The position numbers were made by a program, and so were the translations under genes. This document shows, piece after piece, positions 18,769-27,129 of a stretch of DNA of 61,324 bases (positions are counted from its first letter, which is position 1; each line of letters opens with the position of its first letter). Below the pieces are notes generated by a model. It searched no databases and had not been told where the DNA came from. It saw nothing but the letters and a program-made list of their open reading frames with translations. This stretch comes from Candidatus Binatia bacterium (GTDB lineage: Bacteria > Eisenbacteria > RBG-16-71-46 > SZUA-252): positions 1 through 61,324 of the forward strand of contig DASQJL010000032.1 in NCBI GenBank assembly GCA_035631035.1. Direction: 5' to 3'.

Positions 18769-19205
18769 AGTAGAAGTTCTCCGGCGATCTCTTCGTAGGT
18801 GCGAGGGGAGCTCTGCAGATACTTCTCGAACAGCTCGGGATTCCACAGCTCGAGGTGGTCCAGCATGCCGGCCACGAGAACGTCCTTCTCGAGCTGGGCG
18901 TGCGCGATGAGCCGCGGGGGAAGAGCGACGCGCCCCTGGGCGTCGAGCGTCTCGTCCCGCGAGTCGACGAGCATCATGCGCTGGTAGCGGCGGTTGGCTT
19001 CGTCGGAGTACGGACGCGCCCGGAGGCGCTCGTCCAGGCGGCGGAACTCGTCGGCGGGATAGAGCGCGATGCAGGTGTCGAGGCCGCGTAGGACCACGAA
19101 GGTCTCATCGGCCTCCCCCGAAAGCTGCCTGCGATAGCGCGCGGGAATGCTCACGCGACCCTTGTGGTCGATCGTGTGCGTATAGCTTCCCCGGAACGCC
19201 GCCAT
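18765..19205 (-). CDS. mraZ: Transcriptional regulator MraZ
   Basis: 146 residues with two AbrB-like halves: FRGSYTHTIDHKGRVSIPAR at the N-terminus and the second copy near DAQGRVALPPRL. MraZ binds GTGGG-type repeats ahead of its own operon and modulates the division cluster. I chose the ATG at 19205 because the family begins at this point; the frame extends 25 codons upstream without similarity and over the operator boxes. First gene of the 17-kb dcw operon. Confidence 0.96.
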   Translation of the reverse strand: MAAFRGSYTHTIDHKGRVSIPARYRRQLSGEADETFVVLRGLDTCIALYPADEFRRLDERLRARPYSDEANRRYQRMMLVDSRDETLDAQGRVALPPRLIAHAQLEKDVLVAGMLDHLELWNPELFEKYLQSSPRTYEEIAGELLL

Positions 19206-19252
19206 GCCGCCCTGACCCTCCCCACCAGCTCCGTCCCTGGAGCTACACAGTT

Positions 19253-19270
19253 CCCCACTTACCCCCACTT
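19253..19270 (-). promoter_or_regulatory. MraZ-type operator: two AAGTGGGG boxes
   Basis: On the minus strand AAGTGGGG occurs twice exactly 10 bp apart (19270-19263 and 19260-19253). One-helical-turn spacing of GTGGG boxes is the known MraZ binding arrangement. They sit between the predicted transcription start and mraZ, so binding would hinder early elongation or initiation. A further TGGTGGGG copy at 19227-19220 is out of register. Confidence 0.78.
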
Positions 19271-19285
19271 CTTGCCACAAGCGGC

Positions 19286-19315
19286 ACTCTAGGCCCCCGG
19301 AATCGGGAGTGTCAA
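19286..19315 (-). promoter_or_regulatory. Promoter of the division and cell-wall operon
   Basis: On the minus strand, TTGACA (19315-19310) and TAGAGT (19291-19286) are 18 bp apart. An A/T-rich run at 19322-19350 directly upstream could act as an UP element. The predicted start near 19279 gives a leader of about 75 bases that holds the MraZ boxes. Confidence 0.82.
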
Positions 19316-19408
19316 GCCGGATTCGCAGAAAAATAAAAAAATTATTCGATTGGGGCGCTTCGGCTTAAGCCTGGGGGGAGAGGGTGGGGAGCGAAAGCGG
19401 CGGAGGGG

Positions 19409-20782
19409 TCAGGCGTCCACGATTCGAGACAGCATTTCGGCGGCTCGGGCGGCCCAAAATTGGCGGTCCCAGGCCTCCCGGAGCCCATTCGGGACTACGG
19501 GCCGGGGGGCACCCGCCCGCCACGAGCCGAGGGCGGCCCCCAGCCAGGCCGCAACGCCTTCGACATCCGCCGAGGCGAAGACCCCGGGGTGGCCCGCTTC
19601 CCGGAGCAGGTCGGCCGCGGGGCCGGCGTCCAGGATGGCCAGGATCGGCCTGCCGCTGGTGAGGTACTCGTAGATCTTCCCCGTGTAGAGGAACGCGTCG
19701 GCGCGGCCGCCGTGCCCCAGGAGCGCCAGCGCGTCGGCCCGGCGCATCGCGGCGAGCGCTTCGAGATGCGGACGCGAGGGATCGAGCGCGACCACGTCGC
19801 CCAGGGCGCGGAGGAGCGGATCTCCGGCGGCGATCTCTTCGTTCCCTCCGAGAAACCGCAGCCGGAGCGACCTCGCGAGCGCCGGATCGGCCGCGAGCAC
19901 CCGGCGCGCCGCCTCGAGCAGCGTGCGGGCCGTGGGGCGATGGGCGAGCTGTCCCGCGTGGAGCAGCACGAACCGGCCCTGGTCGCGCGCGGCGTCCCGC
20001 GCCGTGGACTCGAACCGGCCCGCGTCCGCCCGCCTCCAGTCATCGGGGTCGACGCCGTTCGGCAGCACGACGATCCGCTCCGGCGCGAGATCGGGATAGC
20101 GCTCGCGATAGAGCGCCGCCATCGCCTCGCTCACGACGGTGATCCGGTCCGCCGCGCGCGCCACCGCGGCCTCGAGCGCGCGATGGCGCGCGTCGTGCCA
20201 TCGCGACGGAGGCGCGTAGGTGACCCGCCCGACCCAGGGATCGCGGAAGTCGGCGATCCAGGGGAGGCGGAAGCGGCGCTTCAGGGAAAGGCCCGCCACG
20301 TGGGCGCTCTCCGGGCTCGACGTGGTCCAGATCGCGTCGACGCCGCCCGCCCGGATGCGCCGCGAGGCCGCGCGCGCTCCGGCGCGGGCCCATCCGACGT
20401 AGCCGTCGGGGATCATCACCCAGGACTGCGCGCGCCGGAGCGCACGGAAGACGCCGCGGCGCCGCGATCCCTGCGCCTCCTCGAGGCGGGCCCCACCGAT
20501 CCCCACGCCCCGCGTGAGCGCGAGCAGACGCTGCGCGGTGAGCGCGCGCACGCGGATCACCTCGGTGCCGGCGGGAATCTCCCCGGCGAGGGAGGGGTCG
20601 AGAATCCAGTAGTCGGGATCGCGCACGGTGACCACCGTCGAGCTCCACCCGAGGGGCTCGAGATAGCGGACGAGCTTGAGCGTGCGCTGGCAGCCCCCGC
20701 CGCCGAGCGGCGGAAAGAAGTAGGCGAGCCAGAGGAGACGGCGGGAGCCCTCCCCGCCCGCGCGCCCGGCCGGCGACGTCAA
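19409..20782 (-). CDS. GT4-family glycosyltransferase
   Basis: 457 residues. The N-terminus has WLAYFFPPLGGGGCQRTLKL, typical of WbuB-like GT4 enzymes, and the C-terminal Rossmann domain shows VVLPNGVDPDDW, FVLLHAGQLAHRPT and TGKIYEYLTSGRPIL with the usual donor-binding Glu. It probably transfers a nucleotide-activated sugar to a lipid-linked surface glycan; the sugar cannot be read from the sequence. Start: TTG at 20782, overlapping the upstream stop as TTGA; no ATG or GTG is nearby. It is the last gene of glycan cluster 1. Confidence 0.88.
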   Translation of the reverse strand: MTSPAGRAGGEGSRRLLWLAYFFPPLGGGGCQRTLKLVRYLEPLGWSSTVVTVRDPDYWILDPSLAGEIPAGTEVIRVRALTAQRLLALTRGVGIGGARLEEAQGSRRRGVFRALRRAQSWVMIPDGYVGWARAGARAASRRIRAGGVDAIWTTSSPESAHVAGLSLKRRFRLPWIADFRDPWVGRVTYAPPSRWHDARHRALEAAVARAADRITVVSEAMAALYRERYPDLAPERIVVLPNGVDPDDWRRADAGRFESTARDAARDQGRFVLLHAGQLAHRPTARTLLEAARRVLAADPALARSLRLRFLGGNEEIAAGDPLLRALGDVVALDPSRPHLEALAAMRRADALALLGHGGRADAFLYTGKIYEYLTSGRPILAILDAGPAADLLREAGHPGVFASADVEGVAAWLGAALGSWRAGAPRPVVPNGLREAWDRQFWAARAAEMLSRIVDA

Positions 20783-21909
20783 CGCGCGATCTCCCCGCGC
20801 GCCACCGCCCCGGGCCGGGTCGCGGGCGCGCTCGAAAGCGCGGCCATCGCCGCGAGGAGCGCCTCCGTCTCGGCCACGGTGTCGGCGAAGCGGGCGCGGC
20901 GCGCGACCTCCTCGCGCGCCCGCGCCGCCATCGCCGCAGCGGCCGGCGCGGTGTCGCGCGCGATCTCGGCGAGGGCGCATGCGACCGCCTCGGCGTCCCG
21001 TTCCCCGACCAGGAGCCCCGTCGTGCGATGGGTGATCCACTCCCGGTTTCCCTCGATGTCGGTCACCACCGGGAGGATCTCCGCCGCCATCGCCTCGAGC
21101 AGCGACTGCGAGGTGGAATCGGAGCGCGAGAGCGAGACGTAGACCTCGTGCTCGCGAAGGAGCGCGCGGAGCGCCTCCTCCCCCACCCATCCGGTGAAGC
21201 GGACGGCGGCGGCGATCTCCAGGCGGCGCGCCTCCGCCTCGAGCGTCCCGCGGAGCGGCCCCTCCCCCGCGATCGTCGCGCGGAACGCGACGCCGCGCGC
21301 GCGCAGGATCCCCAGCGCCTGGACGAAGGTCACCGGGTCGTAGAGCGGCGACAGCGTGCGGGTCCAGAGCAGCCGCAGCTCGGGCGCGCGCGCCCGGCGC
21401 GCGGCCCAGGTCTCGCGCGGCGCGAGCGCGTCCACGTCGACGCCCCAGGGGCGCGTCCAGACCCGCCCCTCGGGCGCGCCCAGCCGCACCGCCGCGCGCG
21501 CGAGCATGTCGGCGTCCACGTGCACGCGATCGGCGCGCGCAAGGACGAAGCGCGCGCGCGCCGCATGGAACGGCGTGCGCGTGGCGTTCACGAGCAGGTC
21601 CGATCCCCACGCGACCAGGAGGAGCGGACGGAGTCCCGCGAGCGCCGCCAGGAACCCGTAGTTCGGAAGGAAATGCGCCACCGCCACGTCGGGGCGGAAC
21701 GCGCGCGCTTCGCGCAGCACGGCGCCCTTGGCGCTCGCATAGCGCAGGGCGCCGATCGGAAGCGGCGCGCCCACGACGGCGCCCGGAAAGGCCGCGCCGG
21801 GCGCCGCCTTCGCGGTGAGCAGCCGGACCTCGTGCCCGCGCGCCGCGAGCGCCGACGCCCACCGCTGCGTGTGGACCACCGGCGCGTGCGCGAGGAGGAG
21901 GATCCGCAC
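20779..21909 (-). CDS. GT4-family glycosyltransferase
   Basis: 376 residues, GT-B fold. MRILLLAHAPVVHTQRWASAL opens a Rossmann half with acceptor contacts, and VAWGSDLLV and WTRPWGVDVDAL follow. The donor half shows LLWTRTLSPLYDPVTFVQAL, GEGPLRGTLE and YVSLSRSDSTSQSLLEAMAAE, where the Glu of the EX7E-like motif lies. The DST..LLEAMA pattern is close to glycosyltransferases of capsule and O-antigen loci. GTG start at 21909, 7 bp after the acyltransferase gene. Sugar and acceptor unknown. Confidence 0.88.
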   Translation of the reverse strand: MRILLLAHAPVVHTQRWASALAARGHEVRLLTAKAAPGAAFPGAVVGAPLPIGALRYASAKGAVLREARAFRPDVAVAHFLPNYGFLAALAGLRPLLLVAWGSDLLVNATRTPFHAARARFVLARADRVHVDADMLARAAVRLGAPEGRVWTRPWGVDVDALAPRETWAARRARAPELRLLWTRTLSPLYDPVTFVQALGILRARGVAFRATIAGEGPLRGTLEAEARRLEIAAAVRFTGWVGEEALRALLREHEVYVSLSRSDSTSQSLLEAMAAEILPVVTDIEGNREWITHRTTGLLVGERDAEAVACALAEIARDTAPAAAAMAARAREEVARRARFADTVAETEALLAAMAALSSAPATRPGAVARGEIAR

Positions 21910-21916
21910 GCGGCGG

Positions 21917-22912
21917 CTAGGGGCGGAGCCGGCGATGCAGGCCGCTTCGCCGCTCGAGGATCAGCACGGGGCGCCGCGTGGCGCCCCACCCCTCCTTGAA
22001 CCGGATGAGCCCCTCGGCGTCCGGCGGCGACGCACCGAAGTTGTATTCCAGGTACCCGGCCGCGCACAGGCTCTCCAGCACGTGCGCGATCAGGAAATTG
22101 TTCGGGCGGAGGGGCCACGAGGATTCGCGCGAGACGGGAAGCCAGCTCACCGCCTTCCCCTCGTGAAACAGGTGCAGGCTGCCCGCCACCGGCTCCGATC
22201 CCCGCGAGACCAGGTGATAGCGCGCGAGGCCGCGGGGCACGAGCGCCTCCGCGATCCGCTCGTAGAGCGAGAGCGGCTTGGGCTGGCCGCCGCGCCGGCG
22301 CACCGTCTCGACGGCGATGTCGTAGAAAGCGCGGAGATCCTCCGGCGAGACCGCCGGCCGGATCGAAAGGCCGCTCGCCTCGGCCTGCCGGATGAGCCGC
22401 CGGGTCGAGGGGGAGAAGCGCGAGGCGAGATCCCCGAAATCGGTGCCCAGCGGCAGCACGTGCGTGAACGATTCGCTCGCCGCGAGATCGTCGGGGAATT
22501 CCGCGGCCGTGCCCTCGTACCACGCCAGCGAGGCACGCAGGACGGCACGGCTCCGGATCCATTCCCGGAAGGCTTCGAGGAGCGCCCGGCGCGCGGCGGG
22601 CGGGTCGGGGTGGCCGCGGCGGACGATCGGACCGCCGTACGTGGCGAAGGGCATGGAATCCACGCTGCGCCAGAAGCCGCGCCGCCGCACCAGGGCGCCG
22701 AGGCCCGCGGCGTAGCCCGCCTCGTCCTCGATCACCAGCGCCTCCCACCGCGCGTCCTTCCACTCGTCGGTCCAGACCGAGGCCCACGAGGAGGTGTGAA
22801 AGATCGACGCCCCGTCGGCCTCGGCGACCATCGCGTCCCATCGCTCCGGGTCGGGAGGCTCGAGGCGGTGGACCTCCATCGCCCTCCGCGCGTCCTGCGC
22901 GACGGCGCTCAC
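21917..22912 (-). CDS. FemAB/GNAT-like N-acyltransferase
   Basis: 331 residues. The fold signature is the double-GNAT arrangement of FemAB-like proteins: ASIFHTSSWASVWTDEW early, STRRLIRQAEASGLSI in the middle, then SEPVAGSLHLFHEGKAVSWL and YLEYNFGASPPDAEGLIRFK near the C-terminus. The last pattern is typical of the acyltransferases found in exopolysaccharide loci, which probably acylate an amino sugar or a lipid-linked intermediate. The GTG at 22912 overlaps the stop of the propeller gene as GTGA. Confidence 0.8.
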   Translation of the reverse strand: MSAVAQDARRAMEVHRLEPPDPERWDAMVAEADGASIFHTSSWASVWTDEWKDARWEALVIEDEAGYAAGLGALVRRRGFWRSVDSMPFATYGGPIVRRGHPDPPAARRALLEAFREWIRSRAVLRASLAWYEGTAAEFPDDLAASESFTHVLPLGTDFGDLASRFSPSTRRLIRQAEASGLSIRPAVSPEDLRAFYDIAVETVRRRGGQPKPLSLYERIAEALVPRGLARYHLVSRGSEPVAGSLHLFHEGKAVSWLPVSRESSWPLRPNNFLIAHVLESLCAAGYLEYNFGASPPDAEGLIRFKEGWGATRRPVLILERRSGLHRRLRP

Positions 22913-25188
22913 CGCGTCACCGCGATCCGCAGGGTCTGGACCCTCGCTCCGTCGCGGAGGGTGACCAGGTAGACGCCGGGAGCCGCCGGAGACCCCGAAG
23001 CGTCGCGCAGATCCCAGGCCGCGCTGGAGACCGGGTCGACGCGGAAGTTCCGGACGAGGTTCCCCGCGAGGTCGCGGACCTCCCCGGTCACAGCCCCGGT
23101 CAGCCCCCCGATCCGAACGGCGCCCGAGGCGCCCGTCGCCGGGTTCGGGTACGCGTAGGCGGCCGCCGAGAACCCGGGCGCGCCTGCCGCCTGCGGATGC
23201 ACTTCCGATACGCCGTGCGCGGTCGCCACCCAGAGGATCCCCCGCCCCTCGTCCCACGCGAGGCCGCGAACGTCGTCGTCCACCAGTCCGTCGGCCGTCG
23301 TGAACCGCTCCATGGCGCGCGACGCGGCGTCGTAGCGCGCGAGCCCCGCCGACGTGCCGATCCACACCACCCCGCGCGGATCGTGCGCCAGGTCCTGCAC
23401 CGGCACGGCGCCGATCACGTTGTTCACGTCGGCCATGCGCGCCCGGTCCAGGAGTCCGCCCGCGATCACGACCAGCCCCGCCTGCGTGCCCACGTACGCC
23501 GTGGTCGTGTCGAGCGCGACGACGGCGAGCGTCTTGGCGCTCGGAAATCCGGTGGCGAAGTGATCCCAGAGATCGTCGCCGTGCGAAGCCGTCCCGCGGC
23601 CGTCCCAGCGGTCCACGCCCACGTTGGCCGTCGCGATCCAGCCGACCCCCGCCGGGTCGAACGCAATCGCGCGGAGGTCGTTGCTCGAGAGCCCCGAGCC
23701 CCGCGCGGAGCCCTGGGTGTTGAGCGGGGTGAGCGAGTCGACGACGGCGCCGGAGGGATCGAAGACGTAGACCCCGTTCTCCAGCTCCACTCCGGCGCCG
23801 TAGACGAGCCCGTCGGGAGCCTGCCCGAACGACCAGACGTTGGTCGGGCCGGGGTAGACCCACGCGTTCGAGTCGGGATCGAAGCGCTCCACCCGGGGCC
23901 GCGGCGCTCCGGAGCCGCAGCAGTGCCCGAGCCAGAGATCGCCCTCGCGCGCGGCGAGAATGCCGAACACCGAGGTCGCCTGGAGCGCGCCCCCGGTGCT
24001 GGTGTTGCTCACGACGCTCCACGAGACGCCGTCGGTGCGGAGGACGAATCCCGCGGCCAGGCCGGGAGCGATCTCGTTCCCCGGCGTGAACCACGCCTCA
24101 TGATCCCGCACCGCGACTTTCTGCAGCGACTCGACCGCCGGACCTTCCGTGCCGTAGGGGGTCCAGGCGCCGCCGCCCGCGTCGAGGCGCGCGAGCCCCG
24201 CCGACGCGCCGGCCCAGAGCGCGCCGTCCGGCGCCACGGCCAGCGCCCTGGTGCTGCCGAACGGCAGTCCCGAGCTGATGCGCGTCCATGCGCCGGCGTC
24301 CCGGCGATAGACGCCGAGCCCGTTCGATCCGGAGTAGATCGTGCCGCCGAAACGGGCCAGCGAGAGGGATCCCCCCGCGTACCCCGGCTCGACCGGCGCG
24401 AGCACGCCGTTCGCGAGAGCGCGCGGCCCCGCATCGGTGCCGATCCAGAGCGTGTCCCCCACCGCGAGCAGCGCGTGGACCGCGCCGCCGAACAGCGCGC
24501 TCCGGTCCCGCCACGCGCCCGAGGCGAACGAGGCGAGGCCGCCGCCGGTGCCCGCCCAGAGCGTGTCCCCGACGATCGCGAGCGCGCGAACGTCGTCCGA
24601 GACGAGCGCCCCCGCGGTGCTCGCGCGCGAGTCGGAGCGGCGAAGCGCCACCCGAGCGTTCGCCGGAGTCTCGGCGAAGAGCGCGACGCCCCCCGAGGTG
24701 CCGACCCAGACGCTGTCGCCGCTCCGGAGGAGCGCCTGCACGTCGTTGGAAGGAAGCCCGTCGAACGTGGTGAGCGCGCGCCTCCACCGCCCCGCGGGAG
24801 AGCGGCGCGCGATGCCGGCGTCCGCCGTGCCGATCCAGAGATCCCCGCTCGGGCTGACCGCCAGGCAGAGCCCCCGGTTGGAGGGCAGCCCTCCGGGGGT
24901 GGCGATGGTCTTCACCAAGGGCCCCGCCGGCATGGCCACCGTGACGAGTCCGCCCGTCGTGGCCGCGACCAGGCTCCCCTGCCATGCGGCCAGCCCGCGC
25001 ACGTCGTTCGAGGCGACGTGGTTCCTGATGTAGAGGCGGGTGGCGGCCACGGCCTTGCCCGGGACGGCTGCCGCGACGAGCGCCGCCGCGACGAGCGCCG
25101 ACGCGAGGAGCGCTGCCGCGACGAGCGCCGCCGCGACGAGGCCCTTCGCCGCGACGTGCGGCGCGACGCTCCGCGGGCGCGCGGTCAC
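22909..25188 (-). CDS. Secreted two-component-type beta-propeller protein with C-terminal sorting-like domain
   Basis: 759 residues. An N-terminal signal peptide has a hydrophobic core made of five VAAAL-type repeats. The body consists of repeated Reg_prop blades of the kind GLPSNDVQALLRSGDSVWVG and SLWIGTADAGIAR, enough for one or two seven-blade propellers as in hybrid-sensor periplasmic domains. No kinase or DNA-binding part follows; instead the protein ends with a FlgD-like / secretion-type Ig domain (YPNPATGASG ... WDLRDASG ... APGVYLVTLRDG). I infer an exported surface protein rather than a sensor kinase. The GTG start overlaps the GT2 stop. Confidence 0.82.
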   Translation of the reverse strand: MTARPRSVAPHVAAKGLVAAALVAAALLASALVAAALVAAAVPGKAVAATRLYIRNHVASNDVRGLAAWQGSLVAATTGGLVTVAMPAGPLVKTIATPGGLPSNRGLCLAVSPSGDLWIGTADAGIARRSPAGRWRRALTTFDGLPSNDVQALLRSGDSVWVGTSGGVALFAETPANARVALRRSDSRASTAGALVSDDVRALAIVGDTLWAGTGGGLASFASGAWRDRSALFGGAVHALLAVGDTLWIGTDAGPRALANGVLAPVEPGYAGGSLSLARFGGTIYSGSNGLGVYRRDAGAWTRISSGLPFGSTRALAVAPDGALWAGASAGLARLDAGGGAWTPYGTEGPAVESLQKVAVRDHEAWFTPGNEIAPGLAAGFVLRTDGVSWSVVSNTSTGGALQATSVFGILAAREGDLWLGHCCGSGAPRPRVERFDPDSNAWVYPGPTNVWSFGQAPDGLVYGAGVELENGVYVFDPSGAVVDSLTPLNTQGSARGSGLSSNDLRAIAFDPAGVGWIATANVGVDRWDGRGTASHGDDLWDHFATGFPSAKTLAVVALDTTTAYVGTQAGLVVIAGGLLDRARMADVNNVIGAVPVQDLAHDPRGVVWIGTSAGLARYDAASRAMERFTTADGLVDDDVRGLAWDEGRGILWVATAHGVSEVHPQAAGAPGFSAAAYAYPNPATGASGAVRIGGLTGAVTGEVRDLAGNLVRNFRVDPVSSAAWDLRDASGSPAAPGVYLVTLRDGARVQTLRIAVTR
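25067..25141. repeat. 15-bp tandem repeat encoding the signal-peptide core
   Basis: Five consecutive 15-bp units of the form GCCGCCGCGACGAGC lie at 25067-25081, 25082-25096, 25097-25111, 25112-25126 and 25127-25141 (third unit with two changes). They encode five-residue Leu/Val/Ala repeats in the propeller protein's hydrophobic core. Changing the copy number would keep the frame and alter the signal-peptide length. Confidence 0.9.
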
Positions 25189-27122
25189 GACCCCGCCCCG
25201 CGGGTCGCGCGCAGGAAAATGCGGAGGTCCTCGGCGAGGGAGAAGCGAGCGAGATAGGCGAGCTCCGCCTCGAGACGCGAAGCGCGCCCGTTCTCGTCGG
25301 CCGGCGACACCACGCCGGGACGCACCGATTCGAGCGCAAGGCGTGCCCATGCGGGCACGCCCGCCCAGCGGTCCCGCTCGTACTCGCTGCGTCCCACCCA
25401 GCTCCGCTCTCCCGACCAGACGCGCCGCCACGCCTCGCCCGGCGCCAGGCCGCCCCCGGATCGGGCCAGGTGGCGCCTCAGGCCTCCCCAGCGCCAGGGG
25501 GCCACGAGCACCGAGAGGAAGACGTCGCTCGCCCGCTTCCGCGCGCGCAGCGAGAGCCCGCGGCTCGGCGCATGCAGCAGCGCCGCGCCCACGGGGCCGA
25601 CCGCGCGCGCGCCGGAGCCGGGCACGAGATGCGCGAGCGAGCCGGCCCAGTAGATGGCGGCGCCGGAGTCGCGCAGCGCCGAGGCGAGCGCGAGGAGGTA
25701 GGGCAGCTCCTCCGCCTCGGGCACGATGCAGACGATCTGGATCCGCTCGTTCGCGACCAGCGCGCGCAGCCGCGCCGCCGCCGCTTCGGGCGCCTCGGAC
25801 CCGTCCGCCATCGCCTCGGCGTGGAGCGGCTCGAAGCCCGAGGCGCGGGCCCCCTCGAGGGCGGCGCGCGCCGCCTCCATCTCGGCGCCCGATCCGAGCA
25901 GCAGCACGCGCCGGAACGCGAAGCCCTGCCGCTTCGCTCCCGCTTCGGCCCCGGCGAGGAGCGAGCGGACGGCGAGGAGGCAGAGCCATTCGAGCGGGAG
26001 GAGCAGCAGCACGAGGAGACGCGAATAGCGCGGCGTCTGGAAGAGGAACGTGGTCGCCATGAGCAGAACGCCCGCCTGGAGCACGGCGCGCCCCACCTGG
26101 AAGGCGCGGTCGATCGCGTCGCGGAAGGCCGCGCGCCGGTAGAGGCCGTTCCACGCGAGCGAGGCCACGCTCACGGCGATCGCGAAGAAGAAGAGTCCCG
26201 AGTAGGCGGCGAGCGGGTAGACCGGCTTCTCGAACCAGGCATCGAGGCCGATCCGGATGCCGTAGGCCGCGGCGCACGCGGCGGTCGCGGCGGCGATGTC
26301 GGCCGCGAGCAGCGCCGCCTGGGTCAGCCGCCCGCGGTTCTGGCTCAGCGCGTACACCAGAGCGCTCCATTTCTCGGTGAAGCGCAGGAGACCCGCCGCG
26401 TGCGCGCGCAGGGAGCGGGGCCGGGCCTGCGCGCTGGACCTCGCGTACTCGTGAACCATCCGTGCCGTGGGAACGTACAGCACCTCCCAGCCGTGGCGCC
26501 CCATGCGCTGGCACCAGTCGACGTCTTCGAAATAGAGGAAATAGCGCTCGTCCATCAGCCCGACGTCGCGCATGGCCCGCCGACGCACGAGCATCGCCGC
26601 GCCGATCACCCAGTCCACCCGCCGCAGATCGGCATGGTCCCACTCCGCCATGACGTGATCGCGCAGGACCCGGCTCTTGGCGACGAAGGGTCCGAGCGGC
26701 ATGCGGCGAAGGAGGAGGGTCTTCCAATTGTAGAAGCGCCGCGCCGAGAGTTGAAGCGTCCCGTCCAGGTTCTGCAGCCGGGGCGCGAGGATTCCCGCCC
26801 GGGGGTGGTCCTCCGCGGCGGCGACCAGCGCCTCGATGGCGCCGGGCAGGATCTGGATGTCGGGATTCAGGACGAGCACGTCCCGGTCCCCCACCGCCCG
26901 GATCCCGGCGTTCACCCCGCGCGCGTACCCGACGTTCCGCCCGGGAGCGATCACCCGCACGGGCCAGGGCGCGCCGGCGAGGGCGGCGTCGAGCGGCTCC
27001 CCCGAGTTGTTCACGACGACGATCTCGGCGACGGGAGCGGGGCGCGCGGCGGCGAGCGAGGCGAGGAGCCGCGCGAGGGCGTCCCCGGTCCGGTAGTGCA
27101 CGATGACCAGGGCGAGCGCCAC
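25185..27122 (-). CDS. Fusion: GT2 glycosyltransferase + WbaP-like membrane region + degenerate sugar-phosphate transferase
   Basis: 645 residues. Residues 1-260 are a GT2 domain (VVVNNSGEPLD, VLNPDIQILPG, DERYFLYFEDVDWCQRM). Residues about 270-395 hold several membrane segments, and 403-500 resemble the CoA-binding-like domain of polyprenyl-phosphate sugar transferases (FRRVLLLGSGAEME). The end (527-645) recalls WcaJ/WbaP enzymes: RKRASDVFLSVLV, GERSWVGRSEY for the usual GxMSLVGPRPE, RPGVVS for RPGIxG. The middle with the catalytic Asp-Glu pair and DELPQ is missing, so this part is probably inactive. GTG start at 27122, 7 bp after the mannosyltransferase stop. Confidence 0.8.
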   Translation of the reverse strand: MALALVIVHYRTGDALARLLASLAAARPAPVAEIVVVNNSGEPLDAALAGAPWPVRVIAPGRNVGYARGVNAGIRAVGDRDVLVLNPDIQILPGAIEALVAAAEDHPRAGILAPRLQNLDGTLQLSARRFYNWKTLLLRRMPLGPFVAKSRVLRDHVMAEWDHADLRRVDWVIGAAMLVRRRAMRDVGLMDERYFLYFEDVDWCQRMGRHGWEVLYVPTARMVHEYARSSAQARPRSLRAHAAGLLRFTEKWSALVYALSQNRGRLTQAALLAADIAAATAACAAAYGIRIGLDAWFEKPVYPLAAYSGLFFFAIAVSVASLAWNGLYRRAAFRDAIDRAFQVGRAVLQAGVLLMATTFLFQTPRYSRLLVLLLLPLEWLCLLAVRSLLAGAEAGAKRQGFAFRRVLLLGSGAEMEAARAALEGARASGFEPLHAEAMADGSEAPEAAAARLRALVANERIQIVCIVPEAEELPYLLALASALRDSGAAIYWAGSLAHLVPGSGARAVGPVGAALLHAPSRGLSLRARKRASDVFLSVLVAPWRWGGLRRHLARSGGGLAPGEAWRRVWSGERSWVGRSEYERDRWAGVPAWARLALESVRPGVVSPADENGRASRLEAELAYLARFSLAEDLRIFLRATRGAGS

Positions 27123-27129
27123 GGGAGGC

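Noticed and set aside
18765-19280. mraZ start 25 codons upstream at 19280
   Set aside because: The added residues do not resemble MraZ and would cover the operator boxes and the transcription start.
19322-19380. Intrinsic terminator of glycan cluster 1 just after 19409
   Set aside because: The GCTT/AAGC stem near 19360-19375 is only 4 bp and the T-run is about 15 bases away; the A/T tract is better explained as an UP element of the mraZ promoter.
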